DNA from: Psychrobacter sp. JB385
Lineage (GTDB): Bacteria; Pseudomonadota; Gammaproteobacteria; Pseudomonadales; Moraxellaceae
DNA: 64,000 bases
Assembly: GCF_900163785.1 (NCBI RefSeq)
Contig: NZ_FUKN01000013.1
Span: 806,001 to 870,000 of the forward strand
Direction: 5' to 3'
This document shows, piece by piece, positions 17,851-27,113 of the stretch. Each line of letters starts with the position of its first letter. The stretch's first letter is position 1. Position numbers and translations under genes: made by a program. Below the pieces are notes generated by a model. The model ran no database searches and was not told the origin of the DNA. It saw only the letters and a program-made list of their open reading frames with translations.

Positions 17851-17917
17851 TATATACACACTGCAGGTCGAGGGTGTGGGTATGTCGTGGACTCTATACT
17901 CGACCGAGAGAATCAAA

Positions 17918-18490
17918 ATGAACCCTATCGCTCTTCTTTTACTTGCTTTTTCTATGTCTACTGATGCCTTTTCTGTGGCCATTAGTAAAGGAGCAGGTCT
18001 CAAAAACCCACGTTTTACCGAAGCTTTGAGAATGGGCCTTATTTTTGGCTCTATTGAAGCAATCACGCCTATTATTGGTTGGTTGATTGGTCGTTCTGCC
18101 ACTACTTTTATAGATGCGTCTTTTATTGAGGCATGGGATCATTGGGTAGCCTTCGTCATTCTGGCAGGTTTGGGATTGCATATGTTGTATGCAGGTCTGA
18201 AACCTGATGATGAAGAACAAGAAGCACCATCACAGCATTCTTTCTTCAAATTGGCGCTCACCGCTTTCGGTACGAGTATCGATGCAATGGCCATCGGTGT
18301 CAGCTTGGCCTTCATTGACGTCAATATTTTCTTGGCAGCAGGTTTGATCGGTTTGGCGACCGCTATTATGGTCACGTTGGGTGTGATGCTAGGTAAAGCG
18401 CTTGGCTCACTGATAGGTCATAAAGCCGAAGCATTTGGCGGTGTCATGTTGGTTGTCATCGGGGCATGGATACTGATAAGCCATCTTTAA
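17918..18490 (+). CDS. mntP: Manganese efflux pump MntP
   Basis: Inner-membrane Mn(II) exporter of 190 residues, the usual family length. Two internally repeated halves carry the acidic signature: [17 protein letters not shown] near the N-terminus and [16 protein letters not shown] in the second half, whose aspartates are needed for export. About six membrane segments. The ATG at 17918 is the canonical [11 protein letters not shown] start; longer in-frame starts lie within the riboswitch. Expression should rise when manganese is high, through the riboswitch. Confidence 0.95.
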   Translation: MNPIALLLLAFSMSTDAFSVAISKGAGLKNPRFTEALRMGLIFGSIEAITPIIGWLIGRSATTFIDASFIEAWDHWVAFVILAGLGLHMLYAGLKPDDEEQEAPSQHSFFKLALTAFGTSIDAMAIGVSLAFIDVNIFLAAGLIGLATAIMVTLGVMLGKALGSLIGHKAEAFGGVMLVVIGAWILISHL

Positions 18491-18619
18491 GGTCGCGACA
18501 CTCATTTAAAATCCGTGCACTGAAAAATGGTATAAAGAGACGGGTATTATGTTTTGCGTGTTCGTTATCAGTGGCTACAAAACAGAGATATTTAAATTAT
18601 CAAGGACGAGTGGGCAATC

Positions 18620-18661
18620 ACTACGGATGACGCCAGTATGTATCATGGCATCATCCGTAGT
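18620..18661. repeat. Inverted repeat between convergent mntP and DUF3817 genes
   Basis: ACTACGGATGA and TCATCCGTAGT are perfect 11-base arms, extended inside by GCCA/TGGC after one mismatch. No T run follows. It may act as a two-way terminator or an mRNA end-protecting hairpin. Confidence 0.6.
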
Positions 18662-18671
18662 AGAGCAGGCG

Positions 18672-19025
18672 TTAAGTTCTTACTTGCTTTAAGTGCTTTT
18701 TGAGGACGTGGTCAAATATAAATGGTCCAAATGGCAAGAACGAGCCAATAACGCCTGCAGGTACGGCCCAAATAGGCATTTTTATTCTCATCGCTGTTGT
18801 GACTAGTACAACGATATAAGCCACAAATAACATACCGTGTGCCATACCGACATATGTCACAACCTCTGGAATGCCCATCATGTACTTCAAAGGCATGGCG
18901 ATGCCTAGCAGTAATAAAAAAGAAGTCCCTTCTAAATAGCCCATAATCATAAGGCTTTTTAACGCCATGTTTTGTGCCTTATTGAGGTGCGGTATGGGTT
19001 CAATACTTGACTGAGAGGGCAACAC
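18672..19025 (-). CDS. DUF3817 membrane protein
   Basis: Small integral-membrane protein of 117 residues with three to four hydrophobic segments. The pattern LMIMGYLEGTSFLLLLGIAMPLKYM, then GMAHGMLFVAYIV and FLPFGPFIFD, is typical of DUF3817. The biochemical role of the family is unknown. It lies downstream of modA on the same strand, but a hairpin at 19070 separates them. Confidence 0.8.
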   Translation of the reverse strand: MLPSQSSIEPIPHLNKAQNMALKSLMIMGYLEGTSFLLLLGIAMPLKYMMGIPEVVTYVGMAHGMLFVAYIVVLVTTAMRIKMPIWAVPAGVIGSFLPFGPFIFDHVLKKHLKQVRT

Positions 19026-19069
19026 GGTATTTTCCTTTTATGACCATTAATAAATAATAAGAAGTAAGG

Positions 19070-19092
19070 CGGCGGTATATCCCGCCGTTTTT
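19070..19092. terminator. GC-rich hairpin between modA and the DUF3817 gene
   Basis: CGGCGG and CCGCCG form a short GC stem. On the plus strand it is followed by TTTTT; on the minus strand, the relevant one for modA, only a weak T-rich tail (CCTTACTT) follows. Confidence 0.5.
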
Positions 19093-19106
19093 AGTATCAA
19101 TGTTTG

Positions 19107-19952
19107 CTATTTTAGAGCAAGGTAGCCTGCATCAGAAAAGTACTGCTGGCCAGCGCTTGAGCGCAAATAATTCGAGAAATCGGTCGCTATGTCTGAATCG
19201 CTGATGACAATACCATCTTGTAAAATAGGAGGATAAGAATCGGCTGCCAAGGTATAGAACTGGTCGGGCGTGGCCTTGATTGCGGTGAGCTGTGACTGCG
19301 CGACAAACCCATAATCGACACTCCCTGTATGAGCATACTGAAATGCCTGCCCAATATTTTCAGCTTGTATGAGACGCTTTTGTTCAGTAAGCGCGTCATA
19401 GAGGTTCTGAGTTTGTAAATAAGACTTTGCCGATTCGCCGTAAGGGGCAAGTTTTGGGTTGGCAATGGCAACTTTTGTATTCGATCCAGTCGTTAGTATG
19501 TCATTCAATGTGGTCGGATTAAACTCTTTTAAAGAATGCGTCACGCTATAAAGTGCTAGCTGACCTTGAGTATATGTAAAAGGTTGCGACCATGCTTGAT
19601 TGCCAGACGTTTTATTATTCAAATTTTCTTTGACCAATTTAGCAGGAAATGCTTGGTTGGCGGCCAAAAATATGTCGTAAGGGGCGCCAGAGGTAATCTG
19701 AGCATATAACTTACCTGAAGAAGCGTAGGTAACTTCAATCTCTTGAGCAGGCAGGTTTTTGTCGGCTTTATATCCTTCAATAATCTTGGGCAATACATCT
19801 GACAGATTGGCTGCTGCTGCGATACGAATGGCGTCTCTGTGTTCGGTGGCGTTAGCAGTATCTAAAGAGGTAGAATTGGCGGTTTGTTCTTTGGTACATG
19901 CCGTTAGCATGAGTGCCACGCAGGCTGTTGTGACAATTAGGGGTTTGATCAT
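19107..19952 (-). CDS. modA: Molybdate-type ABC substrate-binding lipoprotein ModA
   Basis: Binding protein of 281 residues for molybdate/tungstate-like oxyanions. It starts with a lipoprotein signal ending in LTAC, then the ModA pattern IAAAANLSDVLPKI, VTYASSGKLYAQI, GAPYDIFLAAN, and the late YLRSSAGQQYFSDAGY segment that closes the family domain. No modB or modC lies next to it, so it either serves a permease encoded elsewhere or has another ligand. Anchoring as a lipoprotein is unusual for ModA of Gram-negative bacteria, where the protein is mostly soluble. Confidence 0.85.
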   Translation of the reverse strand: MIKPLIVTTACVALMLTACTKEQTANSTSLDTANATEHRDAIRIAAAANLSDVLPKIIEGYKADKNLPAQEIEVTYASSGKLYAQITSGAPYDIFLAANQAFPAKLVKENLNNKTSGNQAWSQPFTYTQGQLALYSVTHSLKEFNPTTLNDILTTGSNTKVAIANPKLAPYGESAKSYLQTQNLYDALTEQKRLIQAENIGQAFQYAHTGSVDYGFVAQSQLTAIKATPDQFYTLAADSYPPILQDGIVISDSDIATDFSNYLRSSAGQQYFSDAGYLALK

Positions 19953-20146
19953 TACTCAACCTTGTTATTGATTCTTATTATTTAACTTTTACTACTTTAA
20001 TGAGATAAATAGGCTTTATAGCAGTATCTTCTTAAATTCTCAACTGTGCTTGCCGTATTTCATACAAGTCTTCTGCCCAATCAGATGATTACCAAGCACG
20101 CTTCATTGAGAAATAGTAAAGCATAATGACATATACAATAATAAAT

Positions 20147-20182
20147 AAACCCTTGTCAGCACTAGTCTACAAGGGTTTTTTA
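20147..20182 (-). terminator. Rho-independent terminator after ppc
   Basis: AACCCTTGT and ACAAGGGTT form a 9-base stem with about a 12-base loop. On the minus strand it is followed by TATTTATT, and it sits 30 bases past the ppc stop. Confidence 0.8.
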
Positions 20183-20211
20183 ATATCTTAATGTGTGAGG
20201 CGTTGTAGTCA

Positions 20212-22998
20212 TTAACCAGTATTGCGTAAACCTGCTGCCAAAGCATTGATACTACGAATTAATGGGTCTTCAACGTCAATATTGCTCTTGTCACTTTCAT
20301 GGTGTTGCGCATCGCCTTTTTGTCTGGCACGTTTTAACAGCTCGATTTGTATATAGTTAATGGGGTCTAAATACGCATTTCGCCATTGCAGGGACGCGGC
20401 AAGATTGTGCTGATTTGATAATAACGAGGTTTGCTCAAGTAACGCGTTCAGACCTGAATAGGTCAGTTCGTGCTCTTCTATGACCGCTGCCATAATCTTA
20501 TCACGCAAGGCTTCATCATCACACAACTGGCTGTAGGCTTGCGCGATGCTCATCTCAGATTTGGTAAATGCCATCTCGATGTTGCTAATAAACACGCTAA
20601 AAAACGGCCAATGAGCGTTCATCTCTTTCATCAACGCTTCATCTGCTTTCACACTATGCAGCGCACTACCGACCCCGTACCACGCTGGCAGTGTAAAACG
20701 AGCTAATGACCAACCAAAAACCCAAGGAATCGCCCGCAAAGTGGTTTTGCTTGGCACGCCTTTTTTGCGATGCGAGGGACGTGAGCCAATATTCAATAAG
20801 GAAATCTCTTGTACAGGGGTGACCTGTGAATAGAATTGATAAAACCCTTCGGTATGGTCGGTCAATTCGCGATAGCGACGCTCGCCTGCCTCTGCCAACC
20901 GCGCAAAGAGCGACTCATAATTGGGCAGCTCAGCGGGTTGTACCACAAACCTCGACGAGCAAGCTTTTAGCGTACCTGTGATACCCATGGTCAGCTCAAA
21001 CACTGCGGTATCGGTGTTGGCGTATTTGGCGTAAAGTACTTCGCCTTGCTCTGTGACTTTGATTTGACCGTGCAGTGTACCAGCAGGCTGAGCGGCAATG
21101 GCATTGTGTGTGGAGCCACCACCGCGACTGACAGAGCCACCGCGTCCATGGAACAAGCGCGTTTTGATGCCATATTTTTCGGCAATACGATCAATGGTTT
21201 GTTGTGCACTATAAAGCTGCCATGCCGAGGTAATGATGCCGCCATCTTTTGAGGAGTCGGAATATCCCAGCATGATTTCTTGCGTGTTATCTGAGTTTTG
21301 AAGCAATCCTCGATACAGAGGATTGTCTAACACAGCAGGTAAAATCTGATCGATGTTTTTAAGATCTTCGATGGTCTCAAACAAAGGCGCGACTGGTAAA
21401 TCAGCGGATAAATGCCCCTCGTCATCCACGCTACATAAGCCTGCAAAGCGCATGAGCAACAGCACTTCTAGTATTTGGCTAGCGTTGTTGGTCATCGAAA
21501 TCACATAGCTACCAAAGGTGTCTTGTCCGACCAATTTGCGCAATGTCGCAACCGAGTTCATCAAGGCCAATTGTTCGCGGGTTTTATCCGTTAAATCATC
21601 GGTATAAATCAGCGGTGTACCCGGTTTTTTGAGTAAGCGCGTCAGCCACTCTTGACGCTCTGTTTCATTAAGCGTGTGATAGTCGGGCAAATTTGAGGCG
21701 CTTGCAAAAATATCTGCAATGACTTCGCCATGATAAGACGACTCTTGGCGAATATCGAGGGCCGCCAAATGAAAGCCGCACGTTTTGACCAGACGAATCA
21801 GATCAAGCAGCAGTCCTTCACCATGCGCAGTATCATGAGTATTGACACTTTGACGAATGATGCGCAGATCTTCTAGCAGTTCTTGCGGGTTAGTATAAGC
21901 GTCTTTTTTGGCGTCGCTGTCAGCCCCTTTGCTTTGAATCAGTTGATTGGTGGCTTTGACTTTGTTCAGAATTAAAGAGAGTAATCGGCGGTAAGGCTCG
22001 TTGCCATAGTCATCAAGGTTGTAATCAAACACGCGCTGATCAAGCTCGCTATACTGGTTGATTTTTTCATAGACGTCGGGCGCAACCGTCACGATGGTAT
22101 CGCTATGAATCAGTTGGCGGCGCAGTTTTTTTAGCAGCACTTGATAGTGACGCAGCACGGTATCAGCGTGCATGAGCACAGCAAGCTCTGTGGTCTCAAA
22201 CGTCACAAACGGATTGCCATCTCTATCGCCACCGATCCAAGAACCAAAGCTCATAAAGGCGGGTAAAGGGTAGTCGCTCAATTCTGGATAGATATCGACA
22301 ATGGCGGCTTTCATATTGCGATACACCTTGGGAATGGCATTAAATAGGCTGGCATTAAAATAATGCAGACCGTTATTTATTTCATCATAAACCAAGGGCT
22401 TACGGGTACGTACCTCATCAGAGGACCACAGCAAATCGATGGTTTGCGCGGTTTGCGCTTTTGCTTGCTCATAAGCAAGGCTGTTTTCATCAAAGTTGTT
22501 TAACGCATCGCTATGGGTAAATAGACTTTGTAAAATATTCATCGTCGTGCGGCGGCGCGCTTCGGTAGGATGCGCGGTAAAGACGGGGATGAATGTTAAT
22601 TGATCAATGAGTTCCTGCATTTGCTCAGGTTCAATATTTCGTTCACGGCACTCAAGTAAGGTGCGACGAAACGATCCTTCCCAGCTTTGTTCGGATTGAG
22701 CCCGTAGTGCCTGACGCTGCTCTCGTAAGTAGTTTTCTTCACTCAAATTGGCTAAGAAAAAATAAATAGAAAAACTGCGAATGACGTTTTTTAAGGTTTG
22801 ATTGTCTAAAGAGGCGATAAAATCGATGAGCTGCTGTTTATGGGTATCATCAGGTGCGCGTCGCTGCTGGATAAACCCTTTTCGCAGTGTCTCAATGGTA
22901 TGGATGGTTTGCTCTCCAGTCTGACGAGCAATGGCGTCACCGAGGAACGATGCCAGTAAGCTGATGCGTTCTCGTAATACGTCGTTATCTATAATCAT
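20212..22998 (-). CDS. ppc: Phosphoenolpyruvate carboxylase
   Basis: Carboxylates phosphoenolpyruvate to oxaloacetate, replenishing the TCA cycle in the cytoplasm. Length 928 residues is typical. The active-site motifs are intact: FTAHPTEARRRT with the catalytic histidine, the FHGRGGSVSRGGG loop, the GYSDSSKDGG block, and the invariant C-terminus ending NTG. The ATG at 22998 follows a GAGGGCAAGG stretch. Monocistronic with a terminator at 20147. A C4 replenishing step fits with the acyl-CoA and 5-oxoproline catabolism encoded nearby, but no regulatory link is visible. Confidence 0.97.
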   Translation of the reverse strand: MIIDNDVLRERISLLASFLGDAIARQTGEQTIHTIETLRKGFIQQRRAPDDTHKQQLIDFIASLDNQTLKNVIRSFSIYFFLANLSEENYLREQRQALRAQSEQSWEGSFRRTLLECRERNIEPEQMQELIDQLTFIPVFTAHPTEARRRTTMNILQSLFTHSDALNNFDENSLAYEQAKAQTAQTIDLLWSSDEVRTRKPLVYDEINNGLHYFNASLFNAIPKVYRNMKAAIVDIYPELSDYPLPAFMSFGSWIGGDRDGNPFVTFETTELAVLMHADTVLRHYQVLLKKLRRQLIHSDTIVTVAPDVYEKINQYSELDQRVFDYNLDDYGNEPYRRLLSLILNKVKATNQLIQSKGADSDAKKDAYTNPQELLEDLRIIRQSVNTHDTAHGEGLLLDLIRLVKTCGFHLAALDIRQESSYHGEVIADIFASASNLPDYHTLNETERQEWLTRLLKKPGTPLIYTDDLTDKTREQLALMNSVATLRKLVGQDTFGSYVISMTNNASQILEVLLLMRFAGLCSVDDEGHLSADLPVAPLFETIEDLKNIDQILPAVLDNPLYRGLLQNSDNTQEIMLGYSDSSKDGGIITSAWQLYSAQQTIDRIAEKYGIKTRLFHGRGGSVSRGGGSTHNAIAAQPAGTLHGQIKVTEQGEVLYAKYANTDTAVFELTMGITGTLKACSSRFVVQPAELPNYESLFARLAEAGERRYRELTDHTEGFYQFYSQVTPVQEISLLNIGSRPSHRKKGVPSKTTLRAIPWVFGWSLARFTLPAWYGVGSALHSVKADEALMKEMNAHWPFFSVFISNIEMAFTKSEMSIAQAYSQLCDDEALRDKIMAAVIEEHELTYSGLNALLEQTSLLSNQHNLAASLQWRNAYLDPINYIQIELLKRARQKGDAQHHESDKSNIDVEDPLIRSINALAAGLRNTG

Positions 22999-23492
22999 CC
23001 TTGCCCTCTTATCAAATTGGTTAGCAAAACAGCCGTATGGTTATAACGGCAGTGCCCTCAAAGTGTGGTATGTATGCTGATAGTTGATAGGTATTGTATA
23101 AAGCCATTCTGAATGTAGCGTGATACTCATAAAATAGAGCGTTTATCACGTGGCGTCAAGATACTCTCTGATGAGCACATTATTTAATCATCATAACCAA
23201 GCCTTTTTGAGGGTATGTCACGCAACTGACAGCGATGGCAAAAAATTTTAAGTTTTTTTATTCAATAGTATTTATAGCAGATTCATAGACTTAAACGTCA
23301 TGAAACAAATGTGCTTTGCTGTATTAAGGGGAGTAAGGGTCGATGTCGCATTGTAATCTAAAAACCATTCTGTTAACTTCGAATAACGATAATACGTTTA
23401 TCAATACATAAAACATGGCTGTATAAAAGACCTTAATCTGATTTTAAAAGACTTTCGTCTGATAAAAAGGATAAAAATAAGAGGCTATAACT
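22999..23492. other. Divergent intergenic region, 494 bases
   Basis: Lies between ppc and the 5-oxoproline cluster and should hold both promoters. One inverted repeat, CGTGATA-N18-TATCACG at 23119-23150, is a possible operator on the ppc side. An A/T-rich stretch around 23240-23265 is near the middle. No open frame with coding character was seen. Confidence 0.45.
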
Positions 23493-24284
23493 ATGCTGGA
23501 TTTAGCGAATATGACTCCAGAGCAGGTAAGAGGTTTAATCGGAAAAAACCAAATCAATCAGCCCACATCTGGTATGTGTACAGGTCACATCCAAGCCAAT
23601 GTCGTCATTGTTCCTAAAAGTCTGGCATATGATTTTTTGTTATTTGCCCAAAGAAATCCAAAGTCTTGTCCTGTACTAGACGTGACGGATGTTGGCAGCT
23701 CAGAGCCACGTCTCATGGCAAAAGGCGCAGACTTAAAATCTGAAGTACCCAAATATCGTATATATAAACATGGCGACTTAGTAGACGAGGTATCAGATCT
23801 AAAAGATTACTGGCGCGATGATCTGGTTTGTTTTCTTTTGGGGTGTAGTTTTTCTTTTGAGTCTGCACTATCAAATGCCTCCATCCCTATTAGGCACGTA
23901 GAAGACCATCATAATGTGCCGATGTACCTCACCAACATAGATACTGAACCTGCAGGCCAATTCCATGGAAAAATGGTGGTCAGCATGCGCCCGATACCCT
24001 ATAAGCTTGTGACGAGAGCCGTACAGGCCACTTCTCGGTTTCCTCAAGTGCATGGCGCACCCATTCATATAGGCGATCCCAGTCTCATTGGTATCAATGA
24101 CATTCATTCTCCTGATTTTGGGGACGCATCTATCATAAAAGCAGGCGAAGTTCCTGTATTTTGGGCATGCGGTGTCACGCCGCAAAGTATCGCCATGACC
24201 AGCAAACCCGAACTTATGATCACGCACGCGCCAGGCTATATGTTTATTTGCGACCCAAAAGATGAAGACTTGGCAGTGCTGTAA
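23493..24284 (+). CDS. DUF1445 / D-glutamate cyclase-like hydro-lyase
   Basis: Cytoplasmic protein (263 residues) of the putative hydro-lyase family UPF0317, to which bacterial YcsI and the mammalian mitochondrial D-glutamate cyclase domain belong. Visible family features are the N-terminal TSGMCTGHIQANVVIVP segment, FLLGCSFSFE, and near the C-terminus FWACGVTPQ and ITHAPGYMFICD. D-glutamate cyclase converts D-glutamate to 5-oxo-D-proline. Location upstream of pxpBCA suggests that the enzyme feeds or shares the 5-oxoproline route. An AGAGG site precedes the start. Confidence 0.85.
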   Translation: MLDLANMTPEQVRGLIGKNQINQPTSGMCTGHIQANVVIVPKSLAYDFLLFAQRNPKSCPVLDVTDVGSSEPRLMAKGADLKSEVPKYRIYKHGDLVDEVSDLKDYWRDDLVCFLLGCSFSFESALSNASIPIRHVEDHHNVPMYLTNIDTEPAGQFHGKMVVSMRPIPYKLVTRAVQATSRFPQVHGAPIHIGDPSLIGINDIHSPDFGDASIIKAGEVPVFWACGVTPQSIAMTSKPELMITHAPGYMFICDPKDEDLAVL

Positions 24285-24420
24285 TGTCTGTCCCTTGCAC
24301 TCGCTTATATTAAGTATTTTAAAAACCAATTCCTACCAATCAGCTTATCAAAGGCGCATAAACACAACGTCTTAATCAAAAACCATTGCTCACTTTTATA
24401 CTAACGGAATAGCAAAACAC

Positions 24421-24939
24421 ATGAATATGAATATTAACTTCACGGATTTAGAAAAACTAATAAAACTGGCCGAAAGCTCAGACATAAAATCTTTAGAACT
24501 GACCGATGGCGACACACGTATCTCTATCGTTTGTCATGCTGATGGCAATGACAACGGCGAACACCATTCTCCTACCAACGCCCCTCATTCAGAGCAGCGC
24601 TCAGCAGCAGGCGCTTCTACTCAGAAAACCAGTAACAATGATAGTGAGATGACAAGCTCTGATACAACTAACGAAACAGTAGCTACTGAGAACGCACCCA
24701 ATCAAGTAACGGCTCCAATGCTAGGCACTTTTTATCTGCGTCCAGAACCAACTGCTGATGCCTTTTTTACAGTCGGTGATCAGATAGAGGCGGGGCAGAC
24801 GCTGTGTATCATCGAAGCCATGAAAATGATGTATGAAGTCAAGGCAGAAACGAGCGGTACGCTTAAAGAGGTTTTGGTAGAAGAAGGTGAAGTCGTAGAG
24901 TATGAGCAGCCTTTATTTGTGATAGCGCCAAACCGTTAG
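24421..24939 (+). CDS. Biotin carboxyl carrier protein, pxp-cluster type
   Basis: AccB-like protein of 172 residues. The N-terminal ~40 residues match the start of AccB (FTDLEKLIKLAESSDIKSLEL), followed by a Ser/Thr/Asn-rich linker of about 55 residues, and a C-terminal biotinyl domain from about residue 95 (VTAPMLGTFYLRP). The biotinylated lysine is K135 in IEAMKMMYEV, intact. It sits next to a biotin carboxylase and pxpBC, so it probably serves a cluster-specific carboxylase or the PxpB/C complex rather than fatty acid synthesis; the housekeeping accBC would lie elsewhere. Contrast with the second carrier at 30011. Confidence 0.88.
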   Translation: MNMNINFTDLEKLIKLAESSDIKSLELTDGDTRISIVCHADGNDNGEHHSPTNAPHSEQRSAAGASTQKTSNNDSEMTSSDTTNETVATENAPNQVTAPMLGTFYLRPEPTADAFFTVGDQIEAGQTLCIIEAMKMMYEVKAETSGTLKEVLVEEGEVVEYEQPLFVIAPNR

Positions 24940-25011
24940 GGTCAAGCAATACCGCGTCCATAACGCTACATAAATACTGTATTTGACATCATATTTTTTA
25001 GGAAAACAGAC

Positions 25012-26358
25012 ATGTTCTCAAAAATCTTAATTGCCAATCGTGGCGAGATTGCTCTACGTATTATCCGAGCTTGCAAACAATTGGGTATTCACACCGTCAT
25101 TGCGCATTCTGAAGCCGACAAAGACTCACTGCCAGTACGCTTAGCCGACGAAAAAGTATGTATCGGCCCTGCTAATGCCACAAACAGCTACCTGAACCAA
25201 AGAGCAATCGTCTCTGCTGCCAAAATAACAGGCTCACAAGCCATTCACCCAGGCTACGGATTTCTGTCCGAAAATGCAGATTTTGCGGCTTTGATTGAAG
25301 AGTCAGGACTGATATTCATTGGCCCAACCGCAGATAACATCAGAAAAATGGGTGACAAAGTTGCTGCAAAAGAACAGATGACGATGGCTGGTGTACCCTG
25401 CGTACCGGGCTCCGAGGGTGCGTTGCCTACTAAGCCAGAGCAAGTCATTAAGATTGCCAAAGACGTCGGTTATCCGGTAATCATCAAGGCAGCCAGCGGT
25501 GGTGGCGGTCGCGGTATGCGAGTGGTCGAAAAAGAAGCGGATTTGCTGTCTGCCATTGCTATGACCCAAACAGAAGCCAAAGCCAACTTTGGCAGTTCAA
25601 TCGTTTATCTCGAAAAATACTTACAAGCACCTCGCCATATTGAGATACAAGTACTGTCTGATACGCATGGCAATGCTATCTATTTAGGTGAGCGCGATTG
25701 CTCAATGCAGCGTCGTCATCAAAAAGTCATTGAAGAAGCGCCAGCCCCCGGTATTACCGAAACGCAGCGTCAACAGATCGGACAGGCATGTGCGAGGGCG
25801 TGTCAAAAAATGCAGTATAGAGGGGCAGGCACGTTCGAGTTTTTATACGAAAATGGCGAGTTCTTTTTTATCGAGATGAATACCCGCGTTCAGGTAGAGC
25901 ACACCATTACCGAGATGATAACGGGTGTGGATATTGTCCGCGAGCAAATAAGAGTGGCTGCGGGCTTATCACTTGCGCACAAGCAAAGTGATATCGCGAT
26001 CACAGGGCACGCTTTTGAATGCCGTATCAATGCTGAAAATGCCAATACGTTTTTGCCCAATGCAGGACGTATAGATTATTGTCATATGCCAGCAGGGTTT
26101 GGGGTTAGAGTGGACAGTCACATCGAATCCAACTATACCGTGCCGCCCTCTTATGACAGCTTGATTGCCAAAATATGCGTACACGATCATTCAAGAGAAC
26201 AGGCGATAACAAAAATGCAAGCTGCCTTATCAGAGGCGCAAATCACAGGTATCGATACCAATATAGGTCTGCATCAGCGTCTATTTAAAGACAAAGTATT
26301 CTGTGACGGTCAAATGAGTATTCATTATCTGGCTGAATGGATACAAGACAATATATAA
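25012..26358 (+). CDS. Biotin carboxylase, pxp-cluster type
   Basis: AccC-like ATP-grasp enzyme (448 residues) that carboxylates biotin on its carrier using ATP and bicarbonate. Motifs in order: [26 protein letters not shown], the glycine-rich ATP loop [13 protein letters not shown], the [20 protein letters not shown] strand, and the metal/ATP site [16 protein letters not shown]. The start has AGGAAAACAGAC upstream. Located between the carrier gene and pxpB. It may be a dedicated copy for 5-oxoproline or related lactam metabolism. Confidence 0.92.
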   Translation: MFSKILIANRGEIALRIIRACKQLGIHTVIAHSEADKDSLPVRLADEKVCIGPANATNSYLNQRAIVSAAKITGSQAIHPGYGFLSENADFAALIEESGLIFIGPTADNIRKMGDKVAAKEQMTMAGVPCVPGSEGALPTKPEQVIKIAKDVGYPVIIKAASGGGGRGMRVVEKEADLLSAIAMTQTEAKANFGSSIVYLEKYLQAPRHIEIQVLSDTHGNAIYLGERDCSMQRRHQKVIEEAPAPGITETQRQQIGQACARACQKMQYRGAGTFEFLYENGEFFFIEMNTRVQVEHTITEMITGVDIVREQIRVAAGLSLAHKQSDIAITGHAFECRINAENANTFLPNAGRIDYCHMPAGFGVRVDSHIESNYTVPPSYDSLIAKICVHDHSREQAITKMQAALSEAQITGIDTNIGLHQRLFKDKVFCDGQMSIHYLAEWIQDNI

Positions 26359-26422
26359 CGATACATAATAAAAATGAGCGCCAAAAAAACACAAAAGCTG
26401 AAAAAAAATGGAGCGCATACAA

Positions 26423-27076
26423 ATGGAACGACAGTGGCAAATATGCAGTGAAACCAATCTGGCTTTATTCTTACCAAAGCCAGTGACGCTAGACAAACAA
26501 CGACAATGCTGGGCGTTAGCGGATATTATAAAAAAAATGCCAGAAGTTATAGAAGTGGTGATTGGCATGAATACGCTCAGTGTATTTACGGTTTCATTGA
26601 CCCTGACTGAGCTCAAAAATGTAGAGCAGGCGTTATCTGAGTTACTAAATGACATGCCCTCAAAAACCATAAAAGGCAAGCATGTCGAAATCCCTGTGCA
26701 TTATGGTGGTAAGTACGGCCCTGATCTTGCTGCTATGGCAAAGGAATTGAACCTCTCGGTGGAAGACGTTGTCAATCTGCATACTGAGGCGACTTATACC
26801 GTATATTTCATTGGTTTTCAGCCAGGATTTCCTTATCTTGGCGGCTTATCAGAATCGCTCTATTTCCCCAGACATGCCATACCTCGAACGCAAGTACCAG
26901 CAGGCTCAGTCGGTATAGGCGGCGAGCAAACGGGAGTTTATCCTTTTGAGTCGCCAGGCGGTTGGCAGCTACTGGGTCAAACCGATACGGCATTATTTGA
27001 CTTGACCAAAGACTCTCCGACGCTGCTTAACGCAGGCGATACCTTGACGTTTACAGCGATTGATATTCATGAATAA
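26423..27076 (+). CDS. pxpB: 5-oxoprolinase subunit PxpB
   Basis: KipI / allophanate-hydrolase subunit 1 family protein (217 residues). With PxpC and PxpA it hydrolyses 5-oxoproline to L-glutamate with ATP. Hallmarks are HVEIPVHYGGKYGPDLAAMA, VYFIGFQPGFPYLGGL, and FPRHAIPRTQVPAGSVGIGG followed by YPFESPGGWQLLG. I chose the ATG at 26423, with GGAG about nine bases upstream; the ATG at 26408 has none. Confidence 0.92.
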   Translation: MERQWQICSETNLALFLPKPVTLDKQRQCWALADIIKKMPEVIEVVIGMNTLSVFTVSLTLTELKNVEQALSELLNDMPSKTIKGKHVEIPVHYGGKYGPDLAAMAKELNLSVEDVVNLHTEATYTVYFIGFQPGFPYLGGLSESLYFPRHAIPRTQVPAGSVGIGGEQTGVYPFESPGGWQLLGQTDTALFDLTKDSPTLLNAGDTLTFTAIDIHE

Positions 27077-27113
27077 AGCTAATATGAATAAAAAATATAA
27101 ATAGGTGATATCA

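Noticed and set aside
24421..26358. Naming these the housekeeping accB and accC
   Set aside because: They sit inside the pxp cluster with a second carrier; the fatty-acid pair is normally a separate accBC operon, so a dedicated role is more likely.
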